From: Rhizobium mayense
GTDB lineage: Bacteria; Pseudomonadota; Alphaproteobacteria; Rhizobiales; Rhizobiaceae
Assembly: GCF_030272705.1 (NCBI RefSeq)
Contig: NZ_JARFYM010000027.1
Span: 1 to 64,000, forward strand
DNA length: 64,000 bases
Direction of reading: 5' to 3'
Numbering within the stretch: the first letter of the stretch is position 1; each line of letters starts with the position of its first letter. Shown piece by piece: positions 26,925 to 35,494 of the stretch. Both the position numbers and the translations under genes were made by a program. Under the pieces are notes generated by a model. The model ran no database searches and was not told the origin of the DNA. It worked only from the letters and a program-made list of their open reading frames with translations.

Positions 26925-27281
26925 ATGTTGATCTTGATTGCCGGGCCGTATCGTTCGGGAACCGGGGACGATCCCCGGAAGATGGCCAAGAATCTCAGGC
27001 GGCTGGAGGAGCCATCCTATGCGTTGTTCAGGGCCGGGCATCTGCCCATGATCGGCGAATGGGTCGCCTTGCCGGTCTGGCATGCCGCCGGCGGCGAGAG
27101 TATCGGCGACGATCTCTATGGCGAGATATTCCACCCCACCGCCGGCCGGCTGCTGCAATTATGCGAGGGCGTTCTCAGGCTTCCGGGCGAGTCCAAGGGA
27201 GCCGACAATGACGTCCGTATCGCCAACGAACGCGGAATCCCGGTCTGGTACCGGCTGGAGGATGTGCCGGGCTGCGCCTAG
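26925..27281 (+). CDS. DUF4406 / nucleoside 2-deoxyribosyltransferase-like protein
   Basis: A 118-residue protein starting MLILIAGPYRSGTGDDP, the Rossmann-like N-terminus of the nucleoside 2-deoxyribosyltransferase superfamily, with WVALPVWHAAGG and a C-terminal SKGADNDVRIANERGIPVWYRLEDV, where a conserved acidic pair precedes the last strand. The reaction is unknown; a nucleotide or nucleoside ligand is plausible. GAGGAGAT lies just upstream of the ATG. The divergent DeoR regulator suggests sugar- or nucleoside-responsive expression. Confidence 0.78.
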   Translation: MLILIAGPYRSGTGDDPRKMAKNLRRLEEPSYALFRAGHLPMIGEWVALPVWHAAGGESIGDDLYGEIFHPTAGRLLQLCEGVLRLPGESKGADNDVRIANERGIPVWYRLEDVPGCA

Positions 27282-27322
27282 CGGGCTGGTCATCCGGCCC
27301 TCGTCGGGCGGTGTTGACGCCG

Positions 27323-27357
27323 GTCTGCGCGTCTGCTCGTAGGGGCGGCGCGCAGAC
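27323..27357. terminator. Hairpin after the DUF4406-like gene
   Basis: Perfect 9-bp arms GTCTGCGCG / CGCGCAGAC enclose a 17-nt loop 41 nt after the stop codon. No T-run follows, so it may be a Rho-dependent 3' end or simply an mRNA structure. It directly precedes the conserved GST promoter block. Confidence 0.4.
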
Positions 27358-27362
27358 GGTAT

Positions 27363-27433
27363 CCATCAAAAGCTTTCATAGCCAATATCCGCGTGTGCCA
27401 CTTCCGTATTTCCTCGGTCGCCATTAACCTCAA
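27363..27433 (+). promoter_or_regulatory. Conserved promoter block, GST copy 1
   Basis: CCATCAAAAGCTTTCAT (27363-27379) is followed by ATAT (27385), CTTCCGT (27401-27407) and CGCCATTAACCTCAA (27419-27433), ending 23 nt before the GST ATG. The same elements in the same order and nearly the same spacing occur upstream of the second GST gene at 30475-30544. The AAAGCTTT core is palindromic, as expected for a dimeric regulator. Confidence 0.72.
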
Positions 27434-27456
27434 GTGAGATCGCGGAGGAAACGGAA

Positions 27457-28077
27457 ATGCTGAATTTGTATTTCGCACCGGGTAGTTGTGCGCTTGCCAG
27501 CTTGATAGCGCTCGAAGAGTCGGGCCTTCCCTACGAGGCGCGGCGCCTCAATTTAGTCAACGGAGAGCAGCGTTCGACGGAATATCTGGCGGTCAATCCC
27601 AAGGGACGCGTCCCAGCGCTGGTGACCGACAGGGGCGTCGTCACGGAAAACGTTGCGATCCTCGCCTATGTCGCGCAGATCGCACCGGCTGCCCGCTTGG
27701 CGCCGCTCGACGATCCCTTCGATTTTGCCCGCATGCAAGCTTTCAACAGCTATCTCGCCTCGACCGTGCATGTGAATCACGCTCACAAAGGGCGCGGCTA
27801 TCGCTGGACCGACGACGCGGCGGCGATCGAAGCGATGAAGGCAAAGGTGCCGCAGACCATGGGCGAGAGCTTCGCGCTGATCGAGGAGAAAATGCTGGAA
27901 GGTCCCTGGGTGATGGGTGAGCAATATACCGTCGCCGATGGCTATCTTTTCACGCTGACGAGTTGGTTGTCGGGCGACGGCGTCGATCAGACCCAGTTTG
28001 AGAAGGTGAGCGCGCACCATGCGCGCATGCTGGAGCGTCCCGCCGTGCAAAGAGCTATCGCCGCCGGGAAGGCGTGA
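27457..28077 (+). CDS. Glutathione S-transferase family protein
   Basis: A 206-residue cytosolic GST. The N-terminal thioredoxin-fold half has MLNLYFAPGSCALASLIALEESGLPYEARRLNL (a cysteine/serine at the catalytic turn, as in beta-class enzymes), NPKGRVPALVTDRGVVTENVAIL with the conserved cis-proline and the Glu/Asn glutathione contact, then an all-helical C-terminal half with GPWVMGEQYTVADGYLFTL. It conjugates or reduces electrophiles; the substrate is unknown. A GCGGAGGA site precedes the ATG. It abuts the convergent MmcQ-type gene. Confidence 0.9.
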   Translation: MLNLYFAPGSCALASLIALEESGLPYEARRLNLVNGEQRSTEYLAVNPKGRVPALVTDRGVVTENVAILAYVAQIAPAARLAPLDDPFDFARMQAFNSYLASTVHVNHAHKGRGYRWTDDAAAIEAMKAKVPQTMGESFALIEEKMLEGPWVMGEQYTVADGYLFTLTSWLSGDGVDQTQFEKVSAHHARMLERPAVQRAIAAGKA

Positions 28078-28440
28078 TTAACCGGCGTCGAACGCAACTC
28101 GCAATTTCTTCGACGCCCGGAACTGCCAGGCCTCGATCAACCTGAACTTCAGTTCGTCGTCGCCGATGGCGGCGATACGCGTCGGCAGCGACGGCCAGCC
28201 GACATAGTGATCCGACTGGAAATAGATTTCCGGCGCCATCTCGATCAGCTGCTCCTTGCGGTCGATCGGCAGCGCCAGCACGATCGTTTCGTCATTCTTG
28301 ATCGAAACGAAAGCCTTGCCGCCGACCTTCAGCGCCGGCGTACCATAGTGGGAGCTGACCTCGACCTCGGGCAGGCGGGCTTCTGCTGCAACACGTTGAA
28401 GGCGTTGGGAGATCGCGTCGATACCGGTGCTTATGGCCAT
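28078..28440 (-). CDS. MmcQ/YjbR family protein
   Basis: A 120-residue protein of the MmcQ/YjbR (CyaY-like fold) family, with the characteristic SHYGTPALKVGGKAFVSIKNDETIVLALP segment and YVGWPSLPTRIAAIGDDELKFRLIEAWQF. Family members are small double-wing proteins of unknown or DNA-binding function. It is monocistronic, ending exactly where the convergent GST gene ends. Confidence 0.85.
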   Translation of the reverse strand: MAISTGIDAISQRLQRVAAEARLPEVEVSSHYGTPALKVGGKAFVSIKNDETIVLALPIDRKEQLIEMAPEIYFQSDHYVGWPSLPTRIAAIGDDELKFRLIEAWQFRASKKLRVAFDAG

Positions 28441-28550
28441 GCTGCTACCCCTGGTCCGGCGATAAACCGTCCAAAACCATACATGATCGGGGCAGAAAGC
28501 CGAAGTGCCGGTTGAAATGGTTTAGCGCTCTCAGATGATTTGTGCTTTCC

Positions 28551-28736
28551 TCATGCGCATTCCTTCAATCTCGCGTCCTGCTTTTCCGCCTTCCTCCCCA
28601 AATTCTCCGGCATCAGTGGCAAGTCGGCCAGTTCCTCCAGCGACATGGCCGCCAGAGCTGGATGCTGTAATGGGTCGTCCTCGGGCTCACCGGCATCGCG
28701 CGGCAAGGTATTGAAGAAAAACTTAAGTATCGACAT
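28551..28736 (-). CDS. Small acidic protein of unknown function
   Basis: A 61-residue protein, MSILKFFFNTLPRD at the N-terminus followed by an acidic proline-containing middle (GEPEDDPLQHPAL) and a charged helix (NLGRKAEKQDARLKE). A textbook AGGAGG site sits 7 nt before the ATG, which is the main reason to treat it as real. I do not recognise a domain. It lies between the MmcQ-type gene and a divergent LysR regulator. Confidence 0.6.
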   Translation of the reverse strand: MSILKFFFNTLPRDAGEPEDDPLQHPALAAMSLEELADLPLMPENLGRKAEKQDARLKECA

Positions 28737-28884
28737 GATATGCCTCCTCGTTCTTCCGCCACGATGCGCCTAGGAGCACGTCAGACAACGGGAATGGTGG
28801 CGGTTCTAATTTGTGCTGCAATGATCGCGCGCATCGCGCAGTTTTTCAATTGAGAATGCCGGCATGCTGGTATAGATATTCTAT

Positions 28885-29781
28885 ATGAAAAATCTCAACA
28901 GCGTTCATCTGAACGGTCTTCGGGCATTGGAGGCCGTGGGGCGGCTCGGGTCGTTGCAGGCAGCTGCCGATGAGCTCGGCGTGACCATGGGCGCCGTCAG
29001 CCAGCAGGTGATCAAGGCCGAGGCGCAATTGGGGCGACCGGTTTTTGAGCGCACGCCGAAGGGCATGGTGGTGACGGGGGCGGGCATCTCGGTCCTGGCG
29101 CGCCTCGGCGAGGGTTTTCAGGCACTGTCTGCGGCGGTGACTGCCGCACAGCACCGCGACGACAATATTCTCACCATCTCGGTCGCGCCGGTCCTCGCCG
29201 CCCGATGGCTGGTGCACCGGCTCGATCGTTTCGCCAAGCTCCATCCGGACATCCGCTTGCGCATTGACGCCACCACGCAGCTCGTCAATCCGGCGACATC
29301 GGATGTCGACATCGGCATCCGCGTCGGCAATGGGCACTGGCCGGGCGTCAAATCCGAACTGCTATTGGCGCAGGAAATCTTTCCGGTCGTCACGCCGCAG
29401 ATCGCCGCTACGCTCAAGCAACCCGCCGACCTTCTGGATGTGCCTGCCGTGATTGACGGACATGCCATGTTCACCTGGGATGTTTGGCTCAGAGAGGCCG
29501 GCCTTTCCGGCAGATGCATGGAAGAGCGGCATATGTTCAACGATGCCTCGCTCTGTCTCGATGCCGCCATGGCCGGCCAGGGCACGATGCTTGCCTGGCA
29601 GACACTGGCGGCCTATGCGCTGCAACAGAAATGTCTCGTGGATCCCTTCGGCATCCGCGCCAAAACTGGCTTTGGCCACTATTTCATCACCGCCGAAGGC
29701 GTTCTGGAGGCAAAAAAGGTCACCGCCTTCAAAGCCTGGATCAGAGAAGAGATGGAAGAGAGCATGCGGCTCTTCCGGTAA
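28885..29781 (+). CDS. LysR-family regulator (GcvA-like)
   Basis: A 298-residue LysR regulator with HLNGLRALEAVGRLGSLQAAADELGVTMGAVSQQVIKAEAQLG as the winged HTH and RTPKGMVVTGAG as the wing; the substrate domain includes DVDIGIRVGNGHWPGV, typical of the GcvA/AmpR subgroup. The target is not certain. It lies between the two GST genes that share a promoter block containing a palindromic core, so it is a candidate regulator of both. Confidence 0.9.
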   Translation: MKNLNSVHLNGLRALEAVGRLGSLQAAADELGVTMGAVSQQVIKAEAQLGRPVFERTPKGMVVTGAGISVLARLGEGFQALSAAVTAAQHRDDNILTISVAPVLAARWLVHRLDRFAKLHPDIRLRIDATTQLVNPATSDVDIGIRVGNGHWPGVKSELLLAQEIFPVVTPQIAATLKQPADLLDVPAVIDGHAMFTWDVWLREAGLSGRCMEERHMFNDASLCLDAAMAGQGTMLAWQTLAAYALQQKCLVDPFGIRAKTGFGHYFITAEGVLEAKKVTAFKAWIREEMEESMRLFR

Positions 29782-29788
29782 ATGCCCC

Positions 29789-30448
29789 TCAGATCGGCTC
29801 CTTGCCGCGGGTTGCCTGCATTGCCTTATAGGCGGCACGGGACTGGCAACGCTCGATCCAGGCTTTCACCTTGGGATGACTGTCGAACAGGGCCTGCTCC
29901 GTCTGCGCATAACGCAGTACCTCTGCGAGATTGAGGTCGGCGACGGTGAAGCGATCGCCCAGAAGGTACTCCTGGCTCGCGAGGTGCTTTTCCAGCACGT
30001 CGAGTGGCCGCTTCAGCGACCGGCAGGCAACCGCGATCCCGGCCTTGCCGGCATCGGTGTTCTCTTGTGAACGGTCGTAGATGCGGACGAGGGCCACGGA
30101 ATAAGGTTCTACCTCCGTTGCCGCCCACATCGTCCACATGCCGAGCAGCCCTTCTTCCTCCACCGTTTTCCCGGACAGCGGTCCGCCATACTTGCGGGCG
30201 AGATAGAGATTGATGGCGAGCGATTCATGCATGACGAGATCGCCGTCCTTGATGCTCGGGATCATGGCCATAGGATTTACCGCCAAGAACTCCGGCGACA
30301 TCGTGTTGAGTGGCGCATCCGGGCTGATGGGATTGTCGAGCCGGCTAGCCTGCATCACCGGAACCGATTGAAAGGGAATGCCAAGCTCCTCCGCCATCCA
30401 ATAGTTGCGGGAGGCGCGTGAGCGATAGACGCCGTAAATTGTCAGCAT
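29789..30448 (-). CDS. Glutathione S-transferase family protein
   Basis: A 219-residue GST. The N-terminus [31 protein letters not shown] has the S/R-rich catalytic turn, followed by [32 protein letters not shown] with the cis-Pro and the conserved Glu-Ser. The C-terminal half has [20 protein letters not shown]. It shares only low similarity with the first GST in the window, yet its promoter region is conserved with it. It is convergent with the LysR gene, 7 bp away. Confidence 0.9.
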   Translation of the reverse strand: MLTIYGVYRSRASRNYWMAEELGIPFQSVPVMQASRLDNPISPDAPLNTMSPEFLAVNPMAMIPSIKDGDLVMHESLAINLYLARKYGGPLSGKTVEEEGLLGMWTMWAATEVEPYSVALVRIYDRSQENTDAGKAGIAVACRSLKRPLDVLEKHLASQEYLLGDRFTVADLNLAEVLRYAQTEQALFDSHPKVKAWIERCQSRAAYKAMQATRGKEPI

Positions 30449-30474
30449 GGCCGGTCTCCAAAAATTGAGTCGGA

Positions 30475-30544
30475 TGGAGGTTATTGGCGGATTTCGGTGA
30501 ACGGAAGAGGCCCCCGTTCATATCTGCATGAAAGCTTTTGATGG
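30475..30544 (-). promoter_or_regulatory. Conserved promoter block, GST copy 2
   Basis: Reading the minus strand: CCATCAAAAGCTTTCAT (30544-30528, identical over 17 nt to copy 1), ATAT, CTTCCGT (30507-30501) and CGCCAATAACCTCCA (30489-30475), ending 26 nt before the GST ATG. The distance from the 17-mer to the ATG is 79 nt, compared with 77 nt at the other GST gene. Confidence 0.72.
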
Positions 30545-30740
30545 GTGTATGGAGCAAGCACGAAAATGTCCGTCAATCGCCCATAATCTTTGCAAATCAT
30601 GCCGTTTGCTCGTCGCCTTCGTTCGGAAATTAGCGGTGGTGCATGCTAATATGACAATGCGTTTTCATCGGATGCGGTAGGAGGCATTCGGCGAATAGGC
30701 GCATGCGCAATTGGTGACTGCGATCTCGGGAGGAGAGCAG

Positions 30741-33700
30741 ATGCTTGCGACCAGTGTATCGCTAGACGACAAATATACCGCAGATGAAGGCCGCGTCTTC
30801 ATGACCGGCCTGCAGACCCTCGTGCGTCTGCCGATGACCCAGATGCGGCGCGACCGCGCTGCCGGTCTCAACACCGCAGCCTTCATATCCGGCTATCGCG
30901 GCTCGCCGCTCGGCGGCTACGATCAACAGCTTCTGAAAGCCAAGACCTATCTCGACGCACATGACGTCACCTTCCAGCCAGGCATCAACGAAGACCTTGC
31001 GGCCACGGCCATCTGGGGCACGCAGCAAGTCGGTCTGTCGCCCGGTGTGCGCAAGGACGGCGTGCTTGGCATCTGGTACGGCAAGGGCCCCGGCGTCGAC
31101 CGCTCCGGTGACGTGCTGAAACACGGTAATGCCGCCGGGACGTCGAAACATGGTGGCGTCCTCTGCTTCGCCGGCGACGATCACTCCGCCAAATCCTCCA
31201 CCATGCCGCATCAGACCGACCATGATTTCATGTCGGCAGTCATTCCGGTTCTCTACCCGTCCTCCATCCACGAATTCCTCGAATACGGCCTGCTCGGCAT
31301 CGCCATGTCGCGCTATTCCGGCTGCTGGGTCGGCATGAAATTCATAGCCGACACGATCGAGACGACAGCGGCCGTCGATCTCTCCGGCGAGAAGCGGCAA
31401 TTCGTGCTGCCGACCGATTTCGAACTGCCGCCCGGCGGCCTCAATCTGCGCTGGCCCGACCCGCCGCTCGTCCAGGACGACCGGCTACAGACTTATAAGG
31501 CCTATGCCGCCATCGCCTTCGCCCGCGCCAATCGCGTCGACGAGATCACTCACGATGTGCCGAATGCCCGCCTCGGCATCATCTCCTCCGGCAAGGCTTA
31601 TGAGGACGTGTTGCAGGCGCTGCGCGAACTCGAAATCGGCCCCAGGGAAATGGCCGCGATCGGCCTGCGCATCCTGAAAGTCCGTATGCCCTGGCCGCTG
31701 GAGCCGGAAGCAGTCCGGCATTTCTCCGAAGGGCTGGACGAGGTGCTCGTGGTCGAAGAGCGACGCGAGATCATCGAAAACCAGATCAAGCAGCAGCTCT
31801 TCAACTGGCGCGCCGACGTTCGCCCGCGCATTGTCGGCAAGTTCGATGAGCACGACAAACCCTATCTCAGCCTGTCGGCGGCGTTGACGGTTGGTTCAGT
31901 GGCAAGGGCCATCGCCGGGCGCATCGTCAAGCTCGATCTCGATCCTTCGCTGCACGACCAGATCGCCGCCAAGCTTGCCTATCTCGCCGAACGCGGCCAG
32001 ATCAGCCGCACACACGTCGCGCCCCTGCAGCGCACGCCATTCTTTTGCTCCGGCTGTCCGCACAATACGTCCACCCGCGTCCCTGAAGGCAGCCGCGCCA
32101 TGGCCGGCATCGGCTGCCATTACATGGTCACCTGGATGGACCGCAACACCGAGACCTTCTCGCAAATGGGCGGCGAGGGCGTGCCCTGGACGGCGATCGC
32201 CCGCTACACCAACGAGAAGCACATGTTCGTCAATCTCGGTGACGGCACCTATTTCCATTCCGGCATTCTCGCCATCCGCCAGTCGGTCGCCGCCAAGGTC
32301 AACGTCACCTATAAGCTGCTCTACAACGACGCCGTCGCCATGACCGGCGGCCAGCCGATCGACGGCTATCTGACGCCGGAGCTCTTGACCCGCCAGTTGC
32401 ATGGCGAAGGTGTCTCGCCGATCTATCTGCTCGCCGAAAATCCTTCGGTCTACTCGTCATCGGACTTGGCGCCCGGCGTCAAAGTCCTGCATCGCGACAA
32501 TATCGATCAGGTGATGCTGACGCTGCGCGAGACCGAGGGGTGCTCGGCGATCGTCTATGTCCAGACTTGTGCCGCGGAAAAGCGCCGGCGCAGAAGCCGC
32601 GGCCTGTTGGAGGACCCCGCCAAGCGCGTCTTCATCAACCCGGCCGTCTGCGAGGGCTGTGGCGACTGCTCAGTGCAATCCAACTGCATTTCCGTAGAGC
32701 CGCTGGAAACGGAGTTCGGCCGCAAACGGCAGATCAACCAGTCGAGCTGCAATAAGGATTTCTCCTGCGTCAAGGGCTTCTGCCCCTCCTTCGTCACCGT
32801 TCATGGCGGCAAGCGCCGCAAGCGCGGGGGGCTGGATCATGCGGATGCCGAGGTTCCGATGCCGAAAGTCCCCTTGATCGGCGAACGGCCATGGAACATC
32901 GCCATCGCCGGCGTTGGCGGCACTGGCATTCTGACGATCGGTGCCATCCTCGGCATGGCTGCGCATCTCGACGGCAAGGTACCGATGATCCTCGACATGG
33001 CCGGTCTTGCCCAGAAGGGCGGCGCGGTCATGAGCCATCTGCGCATCGGCTATAGTGAGGCCGATGTGACCTCGTCGCGCATCGTCAACGGCGGCGCCGA
33101 CTTGTTGCTCGCCGCCGATGAAGTGGTCGGCGCATCCAAGGATGCGATTACGCTCTGCGCCTCGAACCGCACGACGGCCATCGTCAATACCGGCCTCATG
33201 CCGGTTGCCGACTTTGTTCGCAATCGCGACTTCGATTTCAAGATCGGCTCCGTGCAGCACACCATTGCCAAGACCGTCAGCGACAAATCTGTCTTCCTCG
33301 ATTTTGGCCATGTCGCAACCGCGGTTACCGGGGACGCCATGTCGACCAACATCCTGCTCACCGGCTTTGCCTGGCAGCGGGGTTTGCTGCCGCTTTCGCT
33401 GGAGGCGATCGAGAAGGCGATCGAGCTGAACGGCGTGGCCGTGAAGGCCAGCCTCGCTGCCTTCCACTGGGGCCGTCTGTTGGCGCATGATCCGCAGGCC
33501 GTGCATGAAATGATGACGGAGCCGGATGCCAAGAAGACGCTGGCGGAAATGAGCCTCGACGAGCTGATTGCCCACCGCAAGGCACATCTGACCGCCTATC
33601 AGAACGCCGCGCTTGCCGATCGGTATGCCGCATTCGTCCAGCGCGCCACTGTTGCGGCTGCAAGGGAGCGGCTATCGGACAAAGTGCCCTTCGCCGTTGC

Positions 33701-34214
33701 CGTCACCTATGCGCGTGTGCTGGCCTATAAGGACGAATATGAGGTAGCGCGGCTGCTGACCGATCCGGCTTTCGAGGCACACTTGCGCGACGAGATGGAA
33801 GGCGACTTCAAGCTGGCCTTCAATCTCGCCCCTCCGATCTTGGGCGGCAAGGACCCGAACGGCCGGCCGAAGAAGCGTGAATTCGGCCCCTGGATATTGC
33901 CGCTGCTGCGCAAGCTCGCGCCCATGAAGCGGTTGCGCGGCACCCCCTTCGATCCCTTCGGCTATTTGCCGGAACGCCGGCTGGAACGCCGGTTGATTGG
34001 CGAATACGAGGTGATTGCCGGCCGCGTTCTCAACGGTCTGCGCACGGGCAATGAGACGGAGGCCCTCGCCATCCTGTCATTGTTCGGTGAGATCAGAGGG
34101 TTCGGGTTGATCAAGGAGGCCGCAGCTCACAAGGTCATGGCGCAGATCGCCGAGAAGCTGAAGACCTATGAAATGCCAGAGGAGAAGCACCACGTTCCCG
34201 CCGATGCGGCGTGA
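30741..34214 (+). CDS. Indolepyruvate:ferredoxin oxidoreductase, fused subunits
   Basis: A 1157-residue single-chain 2-oxoacid:ferredoxin oxidoreductase that decarboxylates arylpyruvates, possibly also branched 2-oxoacids, to acyl-CoA. The N-terminal alpha part carries the TPP-dependent halves (GYRGSPLGGYDQQL near the start; CSGCPHNTSTRVPEG and GDGTYFHSG near 430-510). Cysteine clusters (VCEGCGDCSVQSNC and CNKDFSCVKGFCPSF, about 635-690) mark the Fe-S region. The gamma part begins at IAGVGGTGILTIGAIL (about 715), with a C-terminal DUF6537-type region. The start MLATSV follows GGGAGGAGAG; it lies 82 bp before ivd. Confidence 0.93.
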   Translation: MLATSVSLDDKYTADEGRVFMTGLQTLVRLPMTQMRRDRAAGLNTAAFISGYRGSPLGGYDQQLLKAKTYLDAHDVTFQPGINEDLAATAIWGTQQVGLSPGVRKDGVLGIWYGKGPGVDRSGDVLKHGNAAGTSKHGGVLCFAGDDHSAKSSTMPHQTDHDFMSAVIPVLYPSSIHEFLEYGLLGIAMSRYSGCWVGMKFIADTIETTAAVDLSGEKRQFVLPTDFELPPGGLNLRWPDPPLVQDDRLQTYKAYAAIAFARANRVDEITHDVPNARLGIISSGKAYEDVLQALRELEIGPREMAAIGLRILKVRMPWPLEPEAVRHFSEGLDEVLVVEERREIIENQIKQQLFNWRADVRPRIVGKFDEHDKPYLSLSAALTVGSVARAIAGRIVKLDLDPSLHDQIAAKLAYLAERGQISRTHVAPLQRTPFFCSGCPHNTSTRVPEGSRAMAGIGCHYMVTWMDRNTETFSQMGGEGVPWTAIARYTNEKHMFVNLGDGTYFHSGILAIRQSVAAKVNVTYKLLYNDAVAMTGGQPIDGYLTPELLTRQLHGEGVSPIYLLAENPSVYSSSDLAPGVKVLHRDNIDQVMLTLRETEGCSAIVYVQTCAAEKRRRRSRGLLEDPAKRVFINPAVCEGCGDCSVQSNCISVEPLETEFGRKRQINQSSCNKDFSCVKGFCPSFVTVHGGKRRKRGGLDHADAEVPMPKVPLIGERPWNIAIAGVGGTGILTIGAILGMAAHLDGKVPMILDMAGLAQKGGAVMSHLRIGYSEADVTSSRIVNGGADLLLAADEVVGASKDAITLCASNRTTAIVNTGLMPVADFVRNRDFDFKIGSVQHTIAKTVSDKSVFLDFGHVATAVTGDAMSTNILLTGFAWQRGLLPLSLEAIEKAIELNGVAVKASLAAFHWGRLLAHDPQAVHEMMTEPDAKKTLAEMSLDELIAHRKAHLTAYQNAALADRYAAFVQRATVAAARERLSDKVPFAVAVTYARVLAYKDEYEVARLLTDPAFEAHLRDEMEGDFKLAFNLAPPILGGKDPNGRPKKREFGPWILPLLRKLAPMKRLRGTPFDPFGYLPERRLERRLIGEYEVIAGRVLNGLRTGNETEALAILSLFGEIRGFGLIKEAAAHKVMAQIAEKLKTYEMPEEKHHVPADAA

Positions 34215-34231
34215 TGGGGGCGAGGAGAGAG

Positions 34232-34268
34232 CATGAACCCGGACGCCGCATAGCCGTCCGGGGTCATG
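34232..34268. promoter_or_regulatory. Long hairpin between the oxidoreductase gene and ivd
   Basis: A 14-bp stem with one mismatch (arms 34232-34245 and 34255-34268, core CCCGGACG / CGTCCGGG) lies just after the oxidoreductase stop and before the ivd ribosome binding site GGGAGGAGAA. There is no T-run, so it is more likely an mRNA processing or stability element, or a partial terminator separating two expression units, than a full terminator. Confidence 0.55.
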
Positions 34269-34296
34269 CACTGGGAAAAGCGGGAGGAGAAGGCAA

Positions 34297-35460
34297 ATGT
34301 ATGCTGGGGGATTGAACTTCGCGCTCGGCGAGGAAATCGAGGCGCTGCGCGAGAGCGTGCGCCGCTTTGCCGGTCAGCGAATCGCACCGCATGCCGACGA
34401 ATTCGATCGCAACAACGGTTTCCCGATGGGCCTATGGCGGGAGATGGGCGATCTTGGGCTGCTCGGCATCACCGCCGACGAAGCTTTCGGTGGCGCCGGT
34501 CTCGGCTATGTCGCGCATGCCGTCGCCATGGAGGAAATCAGCCGCGCCTCGGCCTCGGTTGGTCTGAGCTATGGCGCCCATTCCAATCTCTGCGTCAACC
34601 AGATCAACCGCAACGGCACCGACGAGCAGAAGGCGCGCTACCTGCCGAAGTTGATTTCCGGCGAGCATATCGGCGCGCTCGCCATGTCGGAGCCCGGTTC
34701 AGGCTCCGATGTCGTCTCGATGAAGCTTCAGGCTGAAAAGCGTGGCGATCGCTATGTGTTGAACGGCAGCAAGATGTGGATCACGAACGGCCCGGATGCC
34801 GACGTGCTGGTCGTCTATGCCAAGACAGCGCCAGATGCCGGCCCGCGCGGCATCACCGCTTTTCTGGTCGAGAAGGGTTTCGAGGGTTTCTCCGTGGGCC
34901 AGAAACTCGACAAGCTCGGCATGCGCGGTTCCGCCACCTCCGAGCTGGTTTTTATCGATTGCCAGGTGCCGGCGGAAAATGTGTTGGGTCAGATCGACGG
35001 CGGCGTGCGCGTGCTAATGTCCGGGCTTGACTATGAACGCGTCGTCCTGTCGGGCGGCCCGCTCGGCATCATGGCCGCCTGCATGGATGTTGTGCTGCCT
35101 TATCTGCATGAACGCAGGCAGTTCGGCCAGCCGATCGGCGAATTCCAGCTCATGCAGGGCAAGCTTGCCGACATGTATGTGACGATGAATGCCGCCCGCG
35201 CCTATGTCTATGCAGTCGCTGCCGCCTGCGATCGCGGCGAAACGAACCGCAAGGACGCTGCCGGCTGTATCCTCTATGCTGCCGAAAAAGCAACTAGCAT
35301 GGCGCTCGAATGCATCCAGGCGCTCGGCGGCAACGGCTACACCAACGACTATCCCGCCGGCCGACTGTTGCGCGATGCCAAGCTCTACGAAATCGGTGCC
35401 GGCACCTCCGAAATCCGCCGCATGCTGATCGGGCGGGAGCTCTTTGCCGAGACTGTCTGA
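34297..35460 (+). CDS. ivd: Isovaleryl-CoA dehydrogenase
   Basis: A 387-residue acyl-CoA dehydrogenase that oxidises isovaleryl-CoA to 3-methylcrotonyl-CoA in leucine breakdown. The specificity is supported by the catalytic glutamate placed in [15 protein letters not shown], and by alanine rather than glutamate at the usual acyl-CoA dehydrogenase position ([13 protein letters not shown]). Other motifs are [33 protein letters not shown] and [17 protein letters not shown]. It is the first gene of the liu-type operon. Confidence 0.95.
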   Translation: MYAGGLNFALGEEIEALRESVRRFAGQRIAPHADEFDRNNGFPMGLWREMGDLGLLGITADEAFGGAGLGYVAHAVAMEEISRASASVGLSYGAHSNLCVNQINRNGTDEQKARYLPKLISGEHIGALAMSEPGSGSDVVSMKLQAEKRGDRYVLNGSKMWITNGPDADVLVVYAKTAPDAGPRGITAFLVEKGFEGFSVGQKLDKLGMRGSATSELVFIDCQVPAENVLGQIDGGVRVLMSGLDYERVVLSGGPLGIMAACMDVVLPYLHERRQFGQPIGEFQLMQGKLADMYVTMNAARAYVYAVAAACDRGETNRKDAAGCILYAAEKATSMALECIQALGGNGYTNDYPAGRLLRDAKLYEIGAGTSEIRRMLIGRELFAETV

Positions 35461-35494
35461 TTTTGAAATTTCGCCCCAATTTTGGTGATACCGC

